From the NCBI RefSeq assembly GCF_000190475.1, contig NZ_AEWH01000017.1, forward strand, positions 1-36,540: 36,540 bases of DNA. The letters run 5' to 3'. The first letter of the stretch is position 1. Each line of letters begins with the position of its first letter. This DNA comes from Ornithinibacillus scapharcae TW25. GTDB lineage: Bacteria > Bacillota > Bacilli > Bacillales > Amphibacillaceae. Below the pieces are notes generated by a model. The model had not been told where the DNA came from. It saw only the letters and a program-made list of their open reading frames with translations, and did not search any database. The position numbers and the translations under genes were made by a program. Positions 1 through 9,586 of the stretch are shown here, in pieces.

Positions 1-46
1 AGGATTCCTCAATAGTAACATTCCAACCTTGTAAATGTTTTTCCAC
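1..46 (-). CDS. 5' end of an unidentified gene leaving the window
   Basis: The minus strand has GTG at 46-44, preceded nine bases upstream by GGAGG (56-60), and stays open to the window edge for 15 codons (VEKHLQGWNVTIEES). I do not recognise the family from so few residues. It lies downstream of a promoter, a 27-codon ORF and an intrinsic terminator on the same strand. It may therefore be the target of an attenuation leader. Confidence 0.55.
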   Translation of the reverse strand, partial: MEKHLQGWNVTIEES

Positions 47-58
47 TAATCTAACCCT

Positions 59-88
59 CCAGTTAATATTTTTTAGAAAAATAACTGG
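59..88 (-). promoter_or_regulatory. Hairpin covering part of the Shine-Dalgarno of the left-edge gene
   Basis: Read on the minus strand, CCAGTTA (88-82) pairs with TAACTGG (65-59), and T/A runs can extend the stem inward. The last two G residues of the stem are the first two of the GGAGG ribosome-binding site (60-56). When folded, it would partly mask that site. Confidence 0.5.
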
Positions 89-148
89 AATTATATGTTA
101 GTAAGAGTATCTATTAACGTAGGATTGTAAGCTTCAGAGCAAATAAAA

Positions 149-180
149 AGCCACAAGGTATATTAAATAACCCTGTGGCT
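149..180 (-). terminator. Intrinsic terminator between the leader ORF and the left-edge gene
   Basis: An 11-base inverted repeat (149-159 and 170-180, one mismatch) is followed on the minus strand by CTTTTTATTT. It sits 64 nt after the stop of the 27-codon ORF and about 100 nt before the left-edge gene. Confidence 0.75.
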
Positions 181-243
181 CACAATCCGTCCAATAAAAA
201 ATACTGATTCTTTTCACTACCATTCTCTACTAAATCTATATTT

Positions 244-327
244 CTAATCAGATCCCGAATTTATTAATCCGCATGAGTGAGAGGCAATCATATAATTTCC
301 AAGGTTATCCTTCATTAAATTAGTCAT
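244..327 (-). CDS. 27-codon ORF, possible leader peptide
   Basis: ATG at 327-325 follows a strong SD (AAAGGAGT, 339-346) about eleven bases upstream. The frame closes with TAG at 244. The peptide begins MTNLMKDNLGNYM and ends SHSCGLINSGSD; it has one Cys and no hydrophobic signal segment. It has its own near-consensus sigma-A promoter and is followed by a terminator. Eight bases of its coding region (275-282) are the exact complement of the SD region (335-342), so the ribosome-binding site can pair with codons further down. I do not recognise the peptide. It could be an attenuation leader for the left-edge gene or an independent small peptide gene. Confidence 0.6.
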   Translation of the reverse strand: MTNLMKDNLGNYMIASHSCGLINSGSD

Positions 328-363
328 TGCGATATCTCACTCCTTTCCGTAATTATTAGAAAA

Positions 364-393
364 ATTATACCATTTAAACAATTAACGAGTCAA
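364..393 (-). promoter_or_regulatory. Strong sigma-A promoter of the 27-codon ORF
   Basis: On the minus strand, TTGACT (393-388) and a perfect TATAAT (369-364) are separated by 18 bases. The predicted start falls about 30 nt before the ATG at 327. Confidence 0.8.
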
Positions 394-459
394 CCCTATA
401 TTTCTCAATATGTCTCCTCTATTCTCCGAAACATATCAATATAATCTCTAAAATTAAAT

Positions 460-488
460 AATCGCCACCATAGCTAAGGGTAGCGATT
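460..488 (-). terminator. Terminator of the ferredoxin gene
   Basis: Arms 460-469 and 479-488 (AATCGCCACC / GGTAGCGATT, one internal mismatch) form a hairpin just after the ferredoxin stop. It is followed on the minus strand by an A/T-rich tail (ATTATTTAATTTT). Confidence 0.6.
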
Positions 489-494
489 GATTTA

Positions 495-734
495 TTAACG
501 ATCTTCAAAAAATTTACGATTTAAAAGAATATATTCATTTTCCGATTCTGGAACTTCGTCTTCCATAAAGATTGCTTCTACAGGGCAAACTGCTTCACAA
601 GCTCCACAATCAATACAAATATCTGGATCTATAAAAAACATGTCTATCCCTTCTTCAATACAATCAACCGGGCAAACTTCTACGCATTCCCCTGCTTTTT
701 CTGTTTTACAAGGTGATGTAATTACAAATGCCAC
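495..734 (-). CDS. Ferredoxin, seven- or eight-iron type
   Basis: This 79-residue cytosolic electron carrier has eight Cys at 9, 17, 21, 25, 40, 43, 46 and 50. They lie in CVEVCPVDC and CIDCGACEAVCP. The spacing Cx7C plus CxxCxxCxxxCP matches Bacillus 7-Fe ferredoxins, which carry one 3Fe-4S and one 4Fe-4S cluster. The start is GTG, behind GAGGAGG. It stands alone with its own terminator, and no redox partner is adjacent. The family call is firm; the exact cluster content is inferred from the cysteine pattern. Confidence 0.93.
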   Translation of the reverse strand: MAFVITSPCKTEKAGECVEVCPVDCIEEGIDMFFIDPDICIDCGACEAVCPVEAIFMEDEVPESENEYILLNRKFFEDR

Positions 735-915
735 TTGAATTCCTCCTCTTCTTTACTATAAGGTCCATATAACTTTTACGATAACCAGAATAAATGCCAT
801 ATTATAGTAATTATACTACATAACATTAATTATTTGTTCAAGCAATTACTTATAGAATCACCTTTTTTCGATTTTTTCATACGATTAATTAGTCATTCGC
901 ATAAGGGGCGATAAC

Positions 916-1252
916 ATGGAAATCTTTGTTCGAACTGGGGAATCTTTCTGGTATTATAGCCGATTATTTCAAGTACCACTATCGTTAATCACTCAATCAA
1001 ATTCTTCTATATCACCTTCTGCCTGTCATTATAAGATTTCTAAATCATTATGCACTAGCGATTACGAATAATCAGCCTATTAGAGGGCTTTATATGCTTC
1101 CTTAATATGCTTCTACCCTTTTATCAGCCGTACCGATGGTTAAATCCAGACGGTGTTAATTTAGATTAGGTAGAGGTATTAACCCACTTCCACTTACACA
1201 ATTTGAAGAGATTTATGAAGAGACATTAGGAATTCTACTCGCTAATTTTTAA
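916..1252 (+). pseudogene. Decayed LysM plus M14 cell-wall peptidase (ENP1/YqgT-like)
   Basis: An SD (AAGGGG) and ATG at 916 open a LysM-like segment (EIFVRTGESFWYYSRLF, then VPLSLITQSN). The frame then breaks. At about 1130 the codons GTA CCG ATG GTT, read with one A removed, give VPMVNPDGVNL, the signature of M14 gamma-D-glutamyl-diaminopimelate peptidases. From about 1170 the frame gives GRGINPLPLTQFEEIYEETL and ends TAA at 1252, an M14-type C-terminus. Only about 110 of roughly 400 codons remain, so large internal deletions have occurred. Intact relatives carry N-terminal LysM repeats plus an M14 domain and cut cell-wall peptides. Not functional. Confidence 0.75.
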
Positions 1253-1269
1253 TATGTAATGAAAAAGTA

Positions 1270-1302
1270 AAAAGTAAGGAGCTTATGTGACTCCTTACTT
1301 TT
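1270..1302. terminator. Bidirectional terminator
   Basis: Perfect 12-base arms AAAAGTAAGGAG (1270-1281) and CTCCTTACTTTT (1291-1302) lie between the convergent M14 pseudogene and the FMN reductase gene, with A/T runs on both sides. Confidence 0.8.
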
Positions 1303-1305
1303 TCA

Positions 1306-1857
1306 TTATCTTTGCGATTCAATAAATTTAATAAATGCTTCTACCTTACTATCAAGAAAATCGATAGTTGTTTGATCTGTTATGGTATCAGTTCTAACAT
1401 CTAACTTTTGTGTAACCTGATTAATTAATATTTCGTTCGCTCCTGGAGGTAGAACCTTTGCTTGAATTCCCGGTGCTACTAGAATCTCTCGTAAATGTAA
1501 TTGTGCGCGTATAGTCCCCATCATTCCCGGTGTTGCTCCAAGTGGCATAACAGGTTTATCTAACAGCACTCTTTCAACACGTGAAGTCCAGTCAAGAGCA
1601 TTTTTTAATACTCCTGGTACAGACCAATTATATTCTGGTGTAATGATTAAGACGCCATCAGCATTGGCAATGGATGATTTAAAATCTTTTACTACTTGTG
1701 GAGGATCAAGTTCAATATCCTGATCAAAAAAAGGTAGGGACCTTATATCCGCAATGTGCATATCAAGCTGGTCTGCATAGCGTTCCTGCATAAACCTAGC
1801 TATTTTCATATTATAAGATTCTTTTCTAATACTTCCTACTAAAGTTATAATTCTCAT
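1306..1857 (-). CDS. NADPH-dependent FMN reductase family protein
   Basis: This 183-residue flavodoxin-like protein has the FMN-binding signature GSIRKESYN at residues 9-17. The second family motif, PEYNWSVPGVLKNALDW, lies near residues 94-110. The family includes NAD(P)H:quinone, azo and chromate reductases; the true substrate cannot be read from sequence. The start ATG is backed by GGGAGG about nine bases upstream. The gene is monocistronic, with a shared terminator at its 3' end. It is probably a cytosolic oxidoreductase used in stress or xenobiotic reduction. Confidence 0.9.
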   Translation of the reverse strand: MRIITLVGSIRKESYNMKIARFMQERYADQLDMHIADIRSLPFFDQDIELDPPQVVKDFKSSIANADGVLIITPEYNWSVPGVLKNALDWTSRVERVLLDKPVMPLGATPGMMGTIRAQLHLREILVAPGIQAKVLPPGANEILINQVTQKLDVRTDTITDQTTIDFLDSKVEAFIKFIESQR

Positions 1858-2106
1858 GTAAAATCCTCCCTATGTACATAATTTGATTTCTAAATATATT
1901 ATTTAAGAAATTATTATGAATTTTGTCGTTAATATAACAATAGATGCTTCTATTTCGCTTGTCAACTATACTGTTCATTTTACCAATGGCCTGTTCAAAA
2001 GATATTTACGGGTTCTATTAGTCAATTGAAAATCCTAAATACCAAAAGATTATCAGGCGATGTTCTTTTGGTATAATTAGGAATAAGAGATTCGACACCT
2101 ATAAAA

Positions 2107-2130
2107 AAGATCATCATGACTGATGATCTT
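2107..2130 (-). terminator. Terminator of the first DinB gene
   Basis: AAGATCATCA (2107-2116) and TGATGATCTT (2121-2130) are perfect 10-base arms with a 4-base loop. On the minus strand they run into TTTTTTAT. The rest of the 1858-2178 gap holds only a 9-base inverted repeat, ACCAAAAGA/TCTTTTGGT (2041-2049, 2064-2072), without a T tail. I see no gene there. Confidence 0.8.
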
Positions 2131-2178
2131 CTCTATTGTATGCTCTAGCTCAATATAAATGAAAGTAAAAATATTAAT

Positions 2179-2628
2179 CTAATTCTTTAATTTCTCCTTT
2201 ATTTGTTGCAAATGGTGGATATCATGTTTTACAAAGATTTTCACAAAACTTTCGCTTGAGAACTGACGCTTGCCATTTCCAATTGTAAATCTAACATCTT
2301 CTCCTACTTTTGAAATGCTTTTTATTAGTTCTTCCCGTGTCTCGAGAAAAGCATCTAAAATAGCTTCCACTGAAGAGTCTCTTAAATACGATATCGCTTC
2401 CTCATTATATTGATCATGGTCTGGAAACTCTGGTAAGTTTGCTCCGTTAGTCATTTCTGGAACCATTTTCTCAAGATTGTATTTATCCCAATAATATAAG
2501 TGTCCTATAATTTCTCTAATGGACCATTTCCCCTCACTAATAGGTTCCTTTAACAGAGATTTATGTACATCTTTTAATTTCCGAATCACATCCAGAGTAT
2601 CTTCAAGTTGTTTTAATACTTTCTTCAA
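2179..2628 (-). CDS. DinB-like four-helix metal-binding protein
   Basis: This 149-residue protein has the DinB/YfiT pattern. His43 lies in IGHLYYWDK, and His135 and His138/139 lie in KHDIHHLQQI; together they form the usual three-His metal site of the four-helix bundle. The family includes bacillithiol or mycothiol S-transferases and many proteins of unknown role, and neighbours give no clue here. The start is TTG at 2628, preceded by GGGGGAAGGG. The gene stands alone with its own terminator. A second, distant DinB paralogue lies at 18065-18568. Confidence 0.85.
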   Translation of the reverse strand: MKKVLKQLEDTLDVIRKLKDVHKSLLKEPISEGKWSIREIIGHLYYWDKYNLEKMVPEMTNGANLPEFPDHDQYNEEAISYLRDSSVEAILDAFLETREELIKSISKVGEDVRFTIGNGKRQFSSESFVKIFVKHDIHHLQQIKEKLKN

Positions 2629-2763
2629 AACCCTTCCCCCTCTATCATATAATATTAAATACTACTGTATTTATTATTGTACACTAAGATAAAACAATTG
2701 TGAACATATGTTCTGTTATTATTTTGGGATATCTTCCTGTTATTCCACTACCATGACATAGAA

Positions 2764-2801
2764 AAACCCTTGGCAAATCCAATGGGATTTGCCAAGGGTT
2801 T
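2764..2801 (-). terminator. Strong terminator of gdhA
   Basis: Perfect 17-base arms (2764-2780 and 2785-2801) with a 4-base loop are followed on the minus strand by TTTTT. They lie about 80 nt after the gdhA stop. Confidence 0.85.
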
Positions 2802-2883
2802 AAGTTTAAATAGATATCTAGCAGTCTATTTATATTTAACCACCTTTATACCAATTAATGCAGCAAATTTATTTACTCTCTGT

Positions 2884-4266
<1,383 letters not shown>

Positions 4267-4446
4267 CTAACTGTTCTTGCTGATTCAAAGGTATTTTATA
4301 ATTTTTAGCAGTTTTGGTATGAATGCATTACAGGAATTATGTAGATCAGACTATGGGTAAAAATTAGTACGTAATGTATTAAAAAAGAAGAAATATCGAA
4401 GAATTACTATAGTAAATAACAATAGCAATTTTTAATTATAAGAAAT

Positions 4447-4476
4447 ATTGTACCATATATTTAAAAAAGTTCACAA
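4447..4476 (-). promoter_or_regulatory. Likely gdhA promoter
   Basis: On the minus strand, TTGTGA (4476-4471), an 18-base spacer and TACAAT (4452-4447) are preceded by TGG. This predicts an A/T-rich untranslated leader of about 180 nt, which fills the 4264-4440 gap; I see no gene in it. Confidence 0.55.
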
Positions 4477-4538
4477 ATTTTACCTAACTACAACAAGCTG
4501 TACGACACGGACTACTTCTGTTTAGGAAGAAAAATAAG

Positions 4539-4560
4539 AACCGGTCTATAAAGACCGGCT
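4539..4560 (-). terminator. Terminator of the 67-residue DUF gene
   Basis: AACCGGTCT (4539-4547) and AGACCGGCT (4552-4560) pair with one G-U and a 4-base loop. The minus-strand tail is TCTTATTTTTC. Confidence 0.8.
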
Positions 4561-4564
4561 CCAA

Positions 4565-4768
4565 TTAGATTTCTTTAAAATAATCCTTTCGAAAACCTGC
4601 AATTCGATTACTGTCATCAAAAATAAAATAGAATTCCTCGGTCTCATTTTTAACATCATATATTTTTCCTGGAGTTAACTTATTATCAACTACGAATTTT
4701 TTTGCGTTAGCATGTACACACTCTATTTGTTTCGCTGTTGGATTATTCTCCCATTTTAAATGCATCAT
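4565..4768 (-). CDS. Small conserved protein, DUF6501-like
   Basis: This 67-residue soluble protein begins MMHLKWENNPTAKQIECVHA. The segments AKKFVVDNKLTPGKIYDVKN and EEFYFIFDD resemble a short Bacillaceae family that I recall as DUF6501; its function is unknown. The SD AAAGGAG lies 12 bases before the first ATG and 15 before the second, so the first is preferred. It has its own terminator and follows msrAB by about 50 bases, so both may be read together. The family name is from memory and should be treated as tentative. Confidence 0.75.
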   Translation of the reverse strand: MMHLKWENNPTAKQIECVHANAKKFVVDNKLTPGKIYDVKNETEEFYFIFDDSNRIAGFRKDYFKEI

Positions 4769-4817
4769 CTTAATCTCTTTCTCCTTTAGTTAACATAATA
4801 TTATTATTGTTAAGAGG

Positions 4818-5768
4818 TTAGTTAAATAACCTTAAATAGTTACCATAGCCTTCCTCTTCCATTTTTCCTTTGGGTATAAATCGCATCGCTGCAGAGTTCA
4901 TACAGTATCTAAGCCCGCCTTGATCCTTTGGACCATCGTCAAATACATGACCAAGATGAGAATCTGCCGTTCTACTTCTAATTTCGGTTCTAATCATACC
5001 GTGTGATGTATCTAGTTCTTCTACAATCTCATAGGAATCTATTGGTTTGGTGAAGCTTGGCCAACCACACCCCGCATCATATTGATCCTTTGATGAAAAC
5101 AAAGGTTTACCAGATACAATATCAACATAAATTCCTTCTTGATTATTGTCCCAATACTCATTTTGAAACGGACGTTCTGTTCCTTTTTCTTGAGTTACGT
5201 GATATTGAAGTGGTGTTAGTTTTTCTTTTAAATTTGTTTTATCCATTTTCCATGTATTCTTAATAAAATCTTCCCTGCCAGAACCTTTTTTATAAAGACG
5301 ATAATGGAAGGATTGTTTTTTATAATAATCCTGATGTGCTTCTTCGGCCTCATAAAAAGGTTTTGCAGGGAGTATCTCGGTTACGATAGGTTTTGAAAAT
5401 TTACCACTATCTTGTAATGCTTGCTTAGACTTTTCCGCAATCTCTTTCTGTTCTTCCGTATGATAAAATATTGCTGTCTGATAGGATTCTCCTCGGTCAT
5501 TAAATTGACCACCAGGATCTGTTGGATCAATTTGCTGCCAAAATGTCTCGAGTAATTGCTCATATGGCATCATTTGTGGATCATACGTAATTTGAACAGC
5601 TTCCACGTGTCCTGTTGTATTCGAGCAAACTTGCTCATAGGTTGGATTTTCAACATGTCCACCTGTATAGCCCGATACAATACTCATTACTCCCGGTCGT
5701 CTATCAAACGGTTCAACCATGCACCAAAAGCACCCACCAGCAAATGTTGCTTTTTCGATATTAGTCAT
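4818..5768 (-). CDS. msrAB: MsrA-MsrB fusion, methionine sulfoxide reductase
   Basis: This bifunctional repair enzyme of about 316 residues reduces both methionine-S- and R-sulfoxides in oxidised proteins. The N-terminal MsrA domain (about 1-155) carries the catalytic GGCFWC (Cys13). The C-terminal MsrB domain (about 175-316) has [23 protein letters not shown] and the catalytic Cys near 289 in [13 protein letters not shown]. The zinc-binding CxxC pairs of some MsrB proteins are absent. The start is ATG 5768; the longer frame from 5783 begins inside the SD (GGAGG). MsrA and MsrB are often separate genes, and fusion is a known alternative. Cytosolic: no signal peptide is seen. Confidence 0.95.
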   Translation of the reverse strand: MTNIEKATFAGGCFWCMVEPFDRRPGVMSIVSGYTGGHVENPTYEQVCSNTTGHVEAVQITYDPQMMPYEQLLETFWQQIDPTDPGGQFNDRGESYQTAIFYHTEEQKEIAEKSKQALQDSGKFSKPIVTEILPAKPFYEAEEAHQDYYKKQSFHYRLYKKGSGREDFIKNTWKMDKTNLKEKLTPLQYHVTQEKGTERPFQNEYWDNNQEGIYVDIVSGKPLFSSKDQYDAGCGWPSFTKPIDSYEIVEELDTSHGMIRTEIRSRTADSHLGHVFDDGPKDQGGLRYCMNSAAMRFIPKGKMEEEGYGNYLRLFN

Positions 5769-5842
5769 GTACACTACCTCCATTTATGCTTCTTATAGTA
5801 CATTCTTTCTTTTTTAAAAAGAAAAATCAAGTAAGGTGCTTC

Positions 5843-6280
5843 CTAAATAAATAACTTTGGCGTTGATTGTCCATCTCTTTCTACAGATGACTCCTCTGCC
5901 AATTGAAAAGAAGAACTACTGGTTAACGATTCGAACTCCTGACTCTCAAGTTCTCCACTTTTTTCTTCTGTATCATTATTTTCCAAACCTTTGAAGGCTT
6001 TCACCATACGATACATAGTAGGTAAGTTCCGTACTATTGGACCATACTGTTTGACGATTGGTGCTGCCGTGTCAACAACACGTAATATTTGCTGTACCCC
6101 GTTTAGGGTTTTTGAAATGCCATCTACTCCTCTTGTAGCCATTTGTCCGAAATTCTGATTTTGACCAATAAATTTCTGTAGCATCCCACCAAGATTATTA
6201 TTTCTAGCTGGTCCTGGATACCCTTGACGTTGAGGAAACATAATATCGTTTCGTTGTTGTCTCTGCGGAGAGAATATCAT
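5843..6280 (-). CDS. VrrA/YqfQ-like protein
   Basis: This 145-residue protein has an N-terminal Pro/Gln/Gly-rich stretch (FPQRQGYPGPARNNN) and a conserved core, GVQQILRVVDTAAPIVKQYG. A PIVRNLPTMYRMVKAFKGL segment follows, then an acidic and Ser-rich tail. The core resembles the VrrA/YqfQ family of Bacillus, whose members have a repetitive N-terminus and have been linked to spores; a role here is inferred. The start ATG 6280 has GAGGG upstream. It lies between msrAB and sbcC on the same strand, with non-coding gaps of about 75 and 195 bases. Confidence 0.75.
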   Translation of the reverse strand: MIFSPQRQQRNDIMFPQRQGYPGPARNNNLGGMLQKFIGQNQNFGQMATRGVDGISKTLNGVQQILRVVDTAAPIVKQYGPIVRNLPTMYRMVKAFKGLENNDTEEKSGELESQEFESLTSSSSFQLAEESSVERDGQSTPKLFI

Positions 6281-6475
6281 AAACCATCCCTCATTCCTAA
6301 GTAATATCTAGTTTATTGTACGTACCAACACATAAAGCGTGTAGGCTATTGGAATATTATTAAAAAATGAGTAGTTATATTTCCCGGGTAACCGCAGAAA
6401 ACAACAATATATATAAATTTTATGCGATTATTGACGAATCAACGCAAATTATTGTAGATCAAGGGATTTTCTTTG

Positions 6476-8938
6476 CTATTTTCCATAAGTAAAACTCAAA
6501 TTGGACCCTCTATGAGAAGGGGTAATTACCAATTTAGTGTGAATCTCGTTTTTTAATGAAGGAACATGCGAAATTATACCAAGCAAACGATTACTCTCTT
6601 GTAAATCTTTTAAGCAATCAATAGCTTGTTGCAACGAAATTTCATCTAATGTACCAAAACCTTCATCAATAAATAACGTATCTAATTGTACACCGCCTGC
6701 GTGTGCTTGTACAACATCCGCTAGACCTAATGCTAGACTTAAAGCTGCTTTGAACCCTTCCCCACCAGACAACGTTTTAACGGATCTGGTAATTCCAGTG
6801 TGGTGGTCCATTACTTCTAGATCGAGCCCACTTTGTGCACCTCTTTTAGCAACTTCCCCACTTCGAACTAATTCATAACGGTGATCAGTCATCCTATCTA
6901 ATCGCAAATTGGCTTGTAGTAATATCTCATCTAAGAAAGAGGCAAGTACATATCGTTCAAAGGATAACCGCAATGGATTATTCCCGCTTGAAAGATTAGA
7001 CAAGGTTCCAACTACATAATACTCCTCTTCTAAACCCTTCATTTCTTTTAAAATACGATTCAATTGTTCTAAAATCTCTGTATCATGCTTTAGCTTATTT
7101 TGGATTTCTAATATATTTTCTTGAATCTCATCTAGTACCTTTCGATTTGCTTCCACTTCCGATTCGTATTCCGTAAGATTTGCTCGTTCAACATTAGCTA
7201 ACTGCTCTTTCAGTTCCACTAATCGAAAGCGAATTCGCTTCACTGTAGTTTGGTATTCTTCTATCTCATTCGCTAATTGAGTTTGCGCTTCAACAGATAA
7301 TTTCGCTTCCTGATAAGCTTCTAAATGTGGAAAACCATTTGCTTCCATTGCAACAAGAAACTTCTTTTGTTGTTCCTCAAAGCTTCTCTTAGTTTGCTGT
7401 TCGAATTCTTGTAATTGCTCCAGTATCGTGTTTTGTTTCTTTAACACCTCATCTTTTTGTTCAAACGCAGCCTTTAATAACTCCCATTCTTTCAGCATCT
7501 GCTGGTATAGCTCTTCTTTCCCTTTTAACTGAAGTTTGAAATCATTGGCATCTTGAATCGTTTCTGGAAGCTGTTTTCTTAAATCATCCAATTTAGTTCT
7601 CGTTTGAATCAGTGCTTCATGGTCTAGTCTGTACTCATCATCAATTAAATCAAACGTTTGTTTTAATTCTTTATTTTTATCTTGAATCGCCGTTTTCTCT
7701 AATTGAAGAGCTTCTAATTCCTTTTGCTTGAGCGAGATACCTTCTAATTTCTGTTTTAAGCTCCGAATCTCATGAGTAACCGTTTCGGATAATTGCGGTA
7801 AAGTTTCATGAGTAAAGTTAGGAGAAATACCTGACAAGTTTTCATAAAGTTTATCAACGCTAGCCCGTTGTGTTTGACCTAGTATTTTTTGATCCAAGAA
7901 CTCCTGTTCAATGCTTACAAATTCTGCTTCTTTCTTTTTAATAAGGATCTTCAATTCTTCTAACTCTTCAAAGTCATGAGGTACTTTATCATGAGTAGCT
8001 TTGTTTGGATGACTAGTGGAACCACATACTGGACAAGCTTCTCCTGCTATTAACTGATTAGCTAAAATCCCTGCAAATTGTTCTTTTTGGGCAAGTTCTA
8101 ATGTATCGTACTTCTGTCGTAATTGTTTTATTTCTTCTTGTTTATGCTGGTATTTTTTTTGTGAAGTTGTATATTGTTGTCGAAGAACAATTAACTTACG
8201 ATAGTCATTCTGATACTCATCCAGCTTACCTTTAATTTCTTCTTGCTTTACTAAAGCTTCTTTTGTTTCATAGAAAGCTTTGGTAAGCATCGATTCCTCA
8301 CTTAGCTGTTTCTCTAACTTTGTGATTTGTATCTCATTTTCTTCAATTGTTGTTTGAAGGTTCTTTAATTTCGTTTCTTTATTTGCTTTTTGTTGCGAAA
8401 GTTCCGCTTCTCTCTTCTTCATCGCAAGGTACATTTCTACATATTCTAATTGTTGCTTACCCTGTTTAATTTCCTCTTTTAGCTTCTCACGATCCGCTTC
8501 TTTCTTAGCTGATTCTTCATACTTTAATTTGATTTGAGCCAGTTCTGCTTTAACTTGTCCTACTTCCTCTTTCTTCTCAGTTAACTTATTTAACTGAGAT
8601 TGCCATTCCGAATGTCTAGCATCACTTTGCTCTTCTAGTGGTACAATTTGTTGTGCAGTCCTAGCTTGCTGCAGTCTTTCTTCTTTAAGACTAATAGACT
8701 CTTTTAACTGTTCTAGTCTTTCGCTTTCTTTCATTAGAGATTCTTGTTCTTTAAACTTTTCTTCGATTAGGCTAGCATATCTAAGCTTTTCTTCTACAAG
8801 CCGTAGTTTTTCTTGTTGTTTCCGTTTCATTTCCTGTTGTTCCGCTTCTATCTTGCTTGTTTGTTCAATTTCTGACTGCAAGTACTTAAGTAAAGTGTCC
8901 GTAGTATCATCTTCCGCGGTTACATGCTGCCAATCTAT
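6476..8938 (-). pseudogene. sbcC: sbcC, 3' part after a frameshift
   Basis: About 820 codons of the SbcC (Rad50-like) DNA-repair ATPase. It holds the long coiled coils, the zinc-hook CPVCGS in the middle, the ABC signature LSGGEGFKAALSLALGLADV and the Walker B LDTLFIDEGFGTLDE, ending with a D-loop/His region. The frame is open from 8938. The nearest start (TTG 8881) has no SD, so independent translation is unlikely. The 5' part (8935-9585) is one base out of frame. Adding one base at the AAA before TAG (8938) gives a single protein of about 1034 residues, the expected SbcC length. Confidence 0.85.
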
Positions 8939-9585
8939 TTAGATAACCCATAATTAACATCCGCTTCCAGTTTTTTTACCTGAGACTCTAAATCCTTCGC
9001 TTGGGCTTTTAACTCTTCGGTCATTTTTTCGTAAAAATACGTTCGAAAAATCTTCTGAAGAATCGCTTCTCTTTCTTTACTATTCTCTGAAATTAATTTA
9101 CGGAATTCACCTTGAGGGATTAGTACCATTTTACGGAATTGTTCGTAATCAAATCCTAACTTTTCTTCAATTGATTCATTTACATCTTTAATACGAGAGG
9201 ATAGTAGCTGCTTTTCACCATTTACAATTTCATAGAGTATCGCCTTCGCAGGTTCCTCCGTAAATCCTTCTCCCCTTTCTTTCTTTTTCTGTTGTTTTGG
9301 ATTTCGAATTATTTCATAAACATGATTATTTAAAGCAAACCGAAATTCCACTTCTGTAGGCTCATCTATTGCCGCAAAGTGACTTCTTAACGAATCTTGA
9401 TCACGGTCTGAACCACTTGCTCGACCATATAAAGCGTAACAAATCGCATCAAAGATTGTTGTTTTCCCAGCTCCAGTAGGTCCAGTAATCAGAAAAATAG
9501 ACTCATCACCAAGCATTTCAAAATCTATCATTTGTTTCTCCAAATAGGGACCAAATGCTCTCATACTCAGTCTTATGGCACGCAT
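8935..9585 (-). pseudogene. sbcC: sbcC, 5' part with Walker A, frameshifted
   Basis: This is the N-terminal 216 residues of SbcC: MRAIRLSMRAFGPY, the Walker A GPTGAGKTTIFDAICYALYG, and Q-loop region LIPQGEFRKL. It ends at TAG 8935-8937 in the first coiled coil. The start ATG overlaps the end of sbcD; its SD AAAGGGGG lies inside the last sbcD codons. With SbcD it would form the nuclease-ATPase complex that trims hairpins and double-strand ends. The lost base lies in a short A run, so a sequencing error is as likely as a real mutation. A programmed -1 shift is possible, but no canonical slippery heptamer is visible. Confidence 0.85.
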
Positions 9586-9586
9586 C

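Noticed and set aside
244-327. AgrD-like autoinducer or Phr peptide reading of the 27-codon ORF
   Set aside because: No amphipathic N-terminus or acidic tail with a thiolactone core as in AgrD, no signal segment as in Phr, and no processing gene is visible.
2041-2072. Hairpin ACCAAAAGA/TCTTTTGGT
   Set aside because: Nine-base arms with a 14-base loop and no T tail; no gene ends next to it.
5556-5798. Plus-strand frame opposite msrAB, and similar frames opposite gdhA, thyA, fhs and oxidase subunit I
   Set aside because: They mirror conserved genes on the other strand, lack SD sites and show no protein-like motifs.
5806-5826. A/T palindrome (TTTCTTTTTTAAAAAGAAA-like) between msrAB and the VrrA-like gene
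   Set aside because: Low-complexity A/T sequence with weak stem; not convincing as a terminator or operator.
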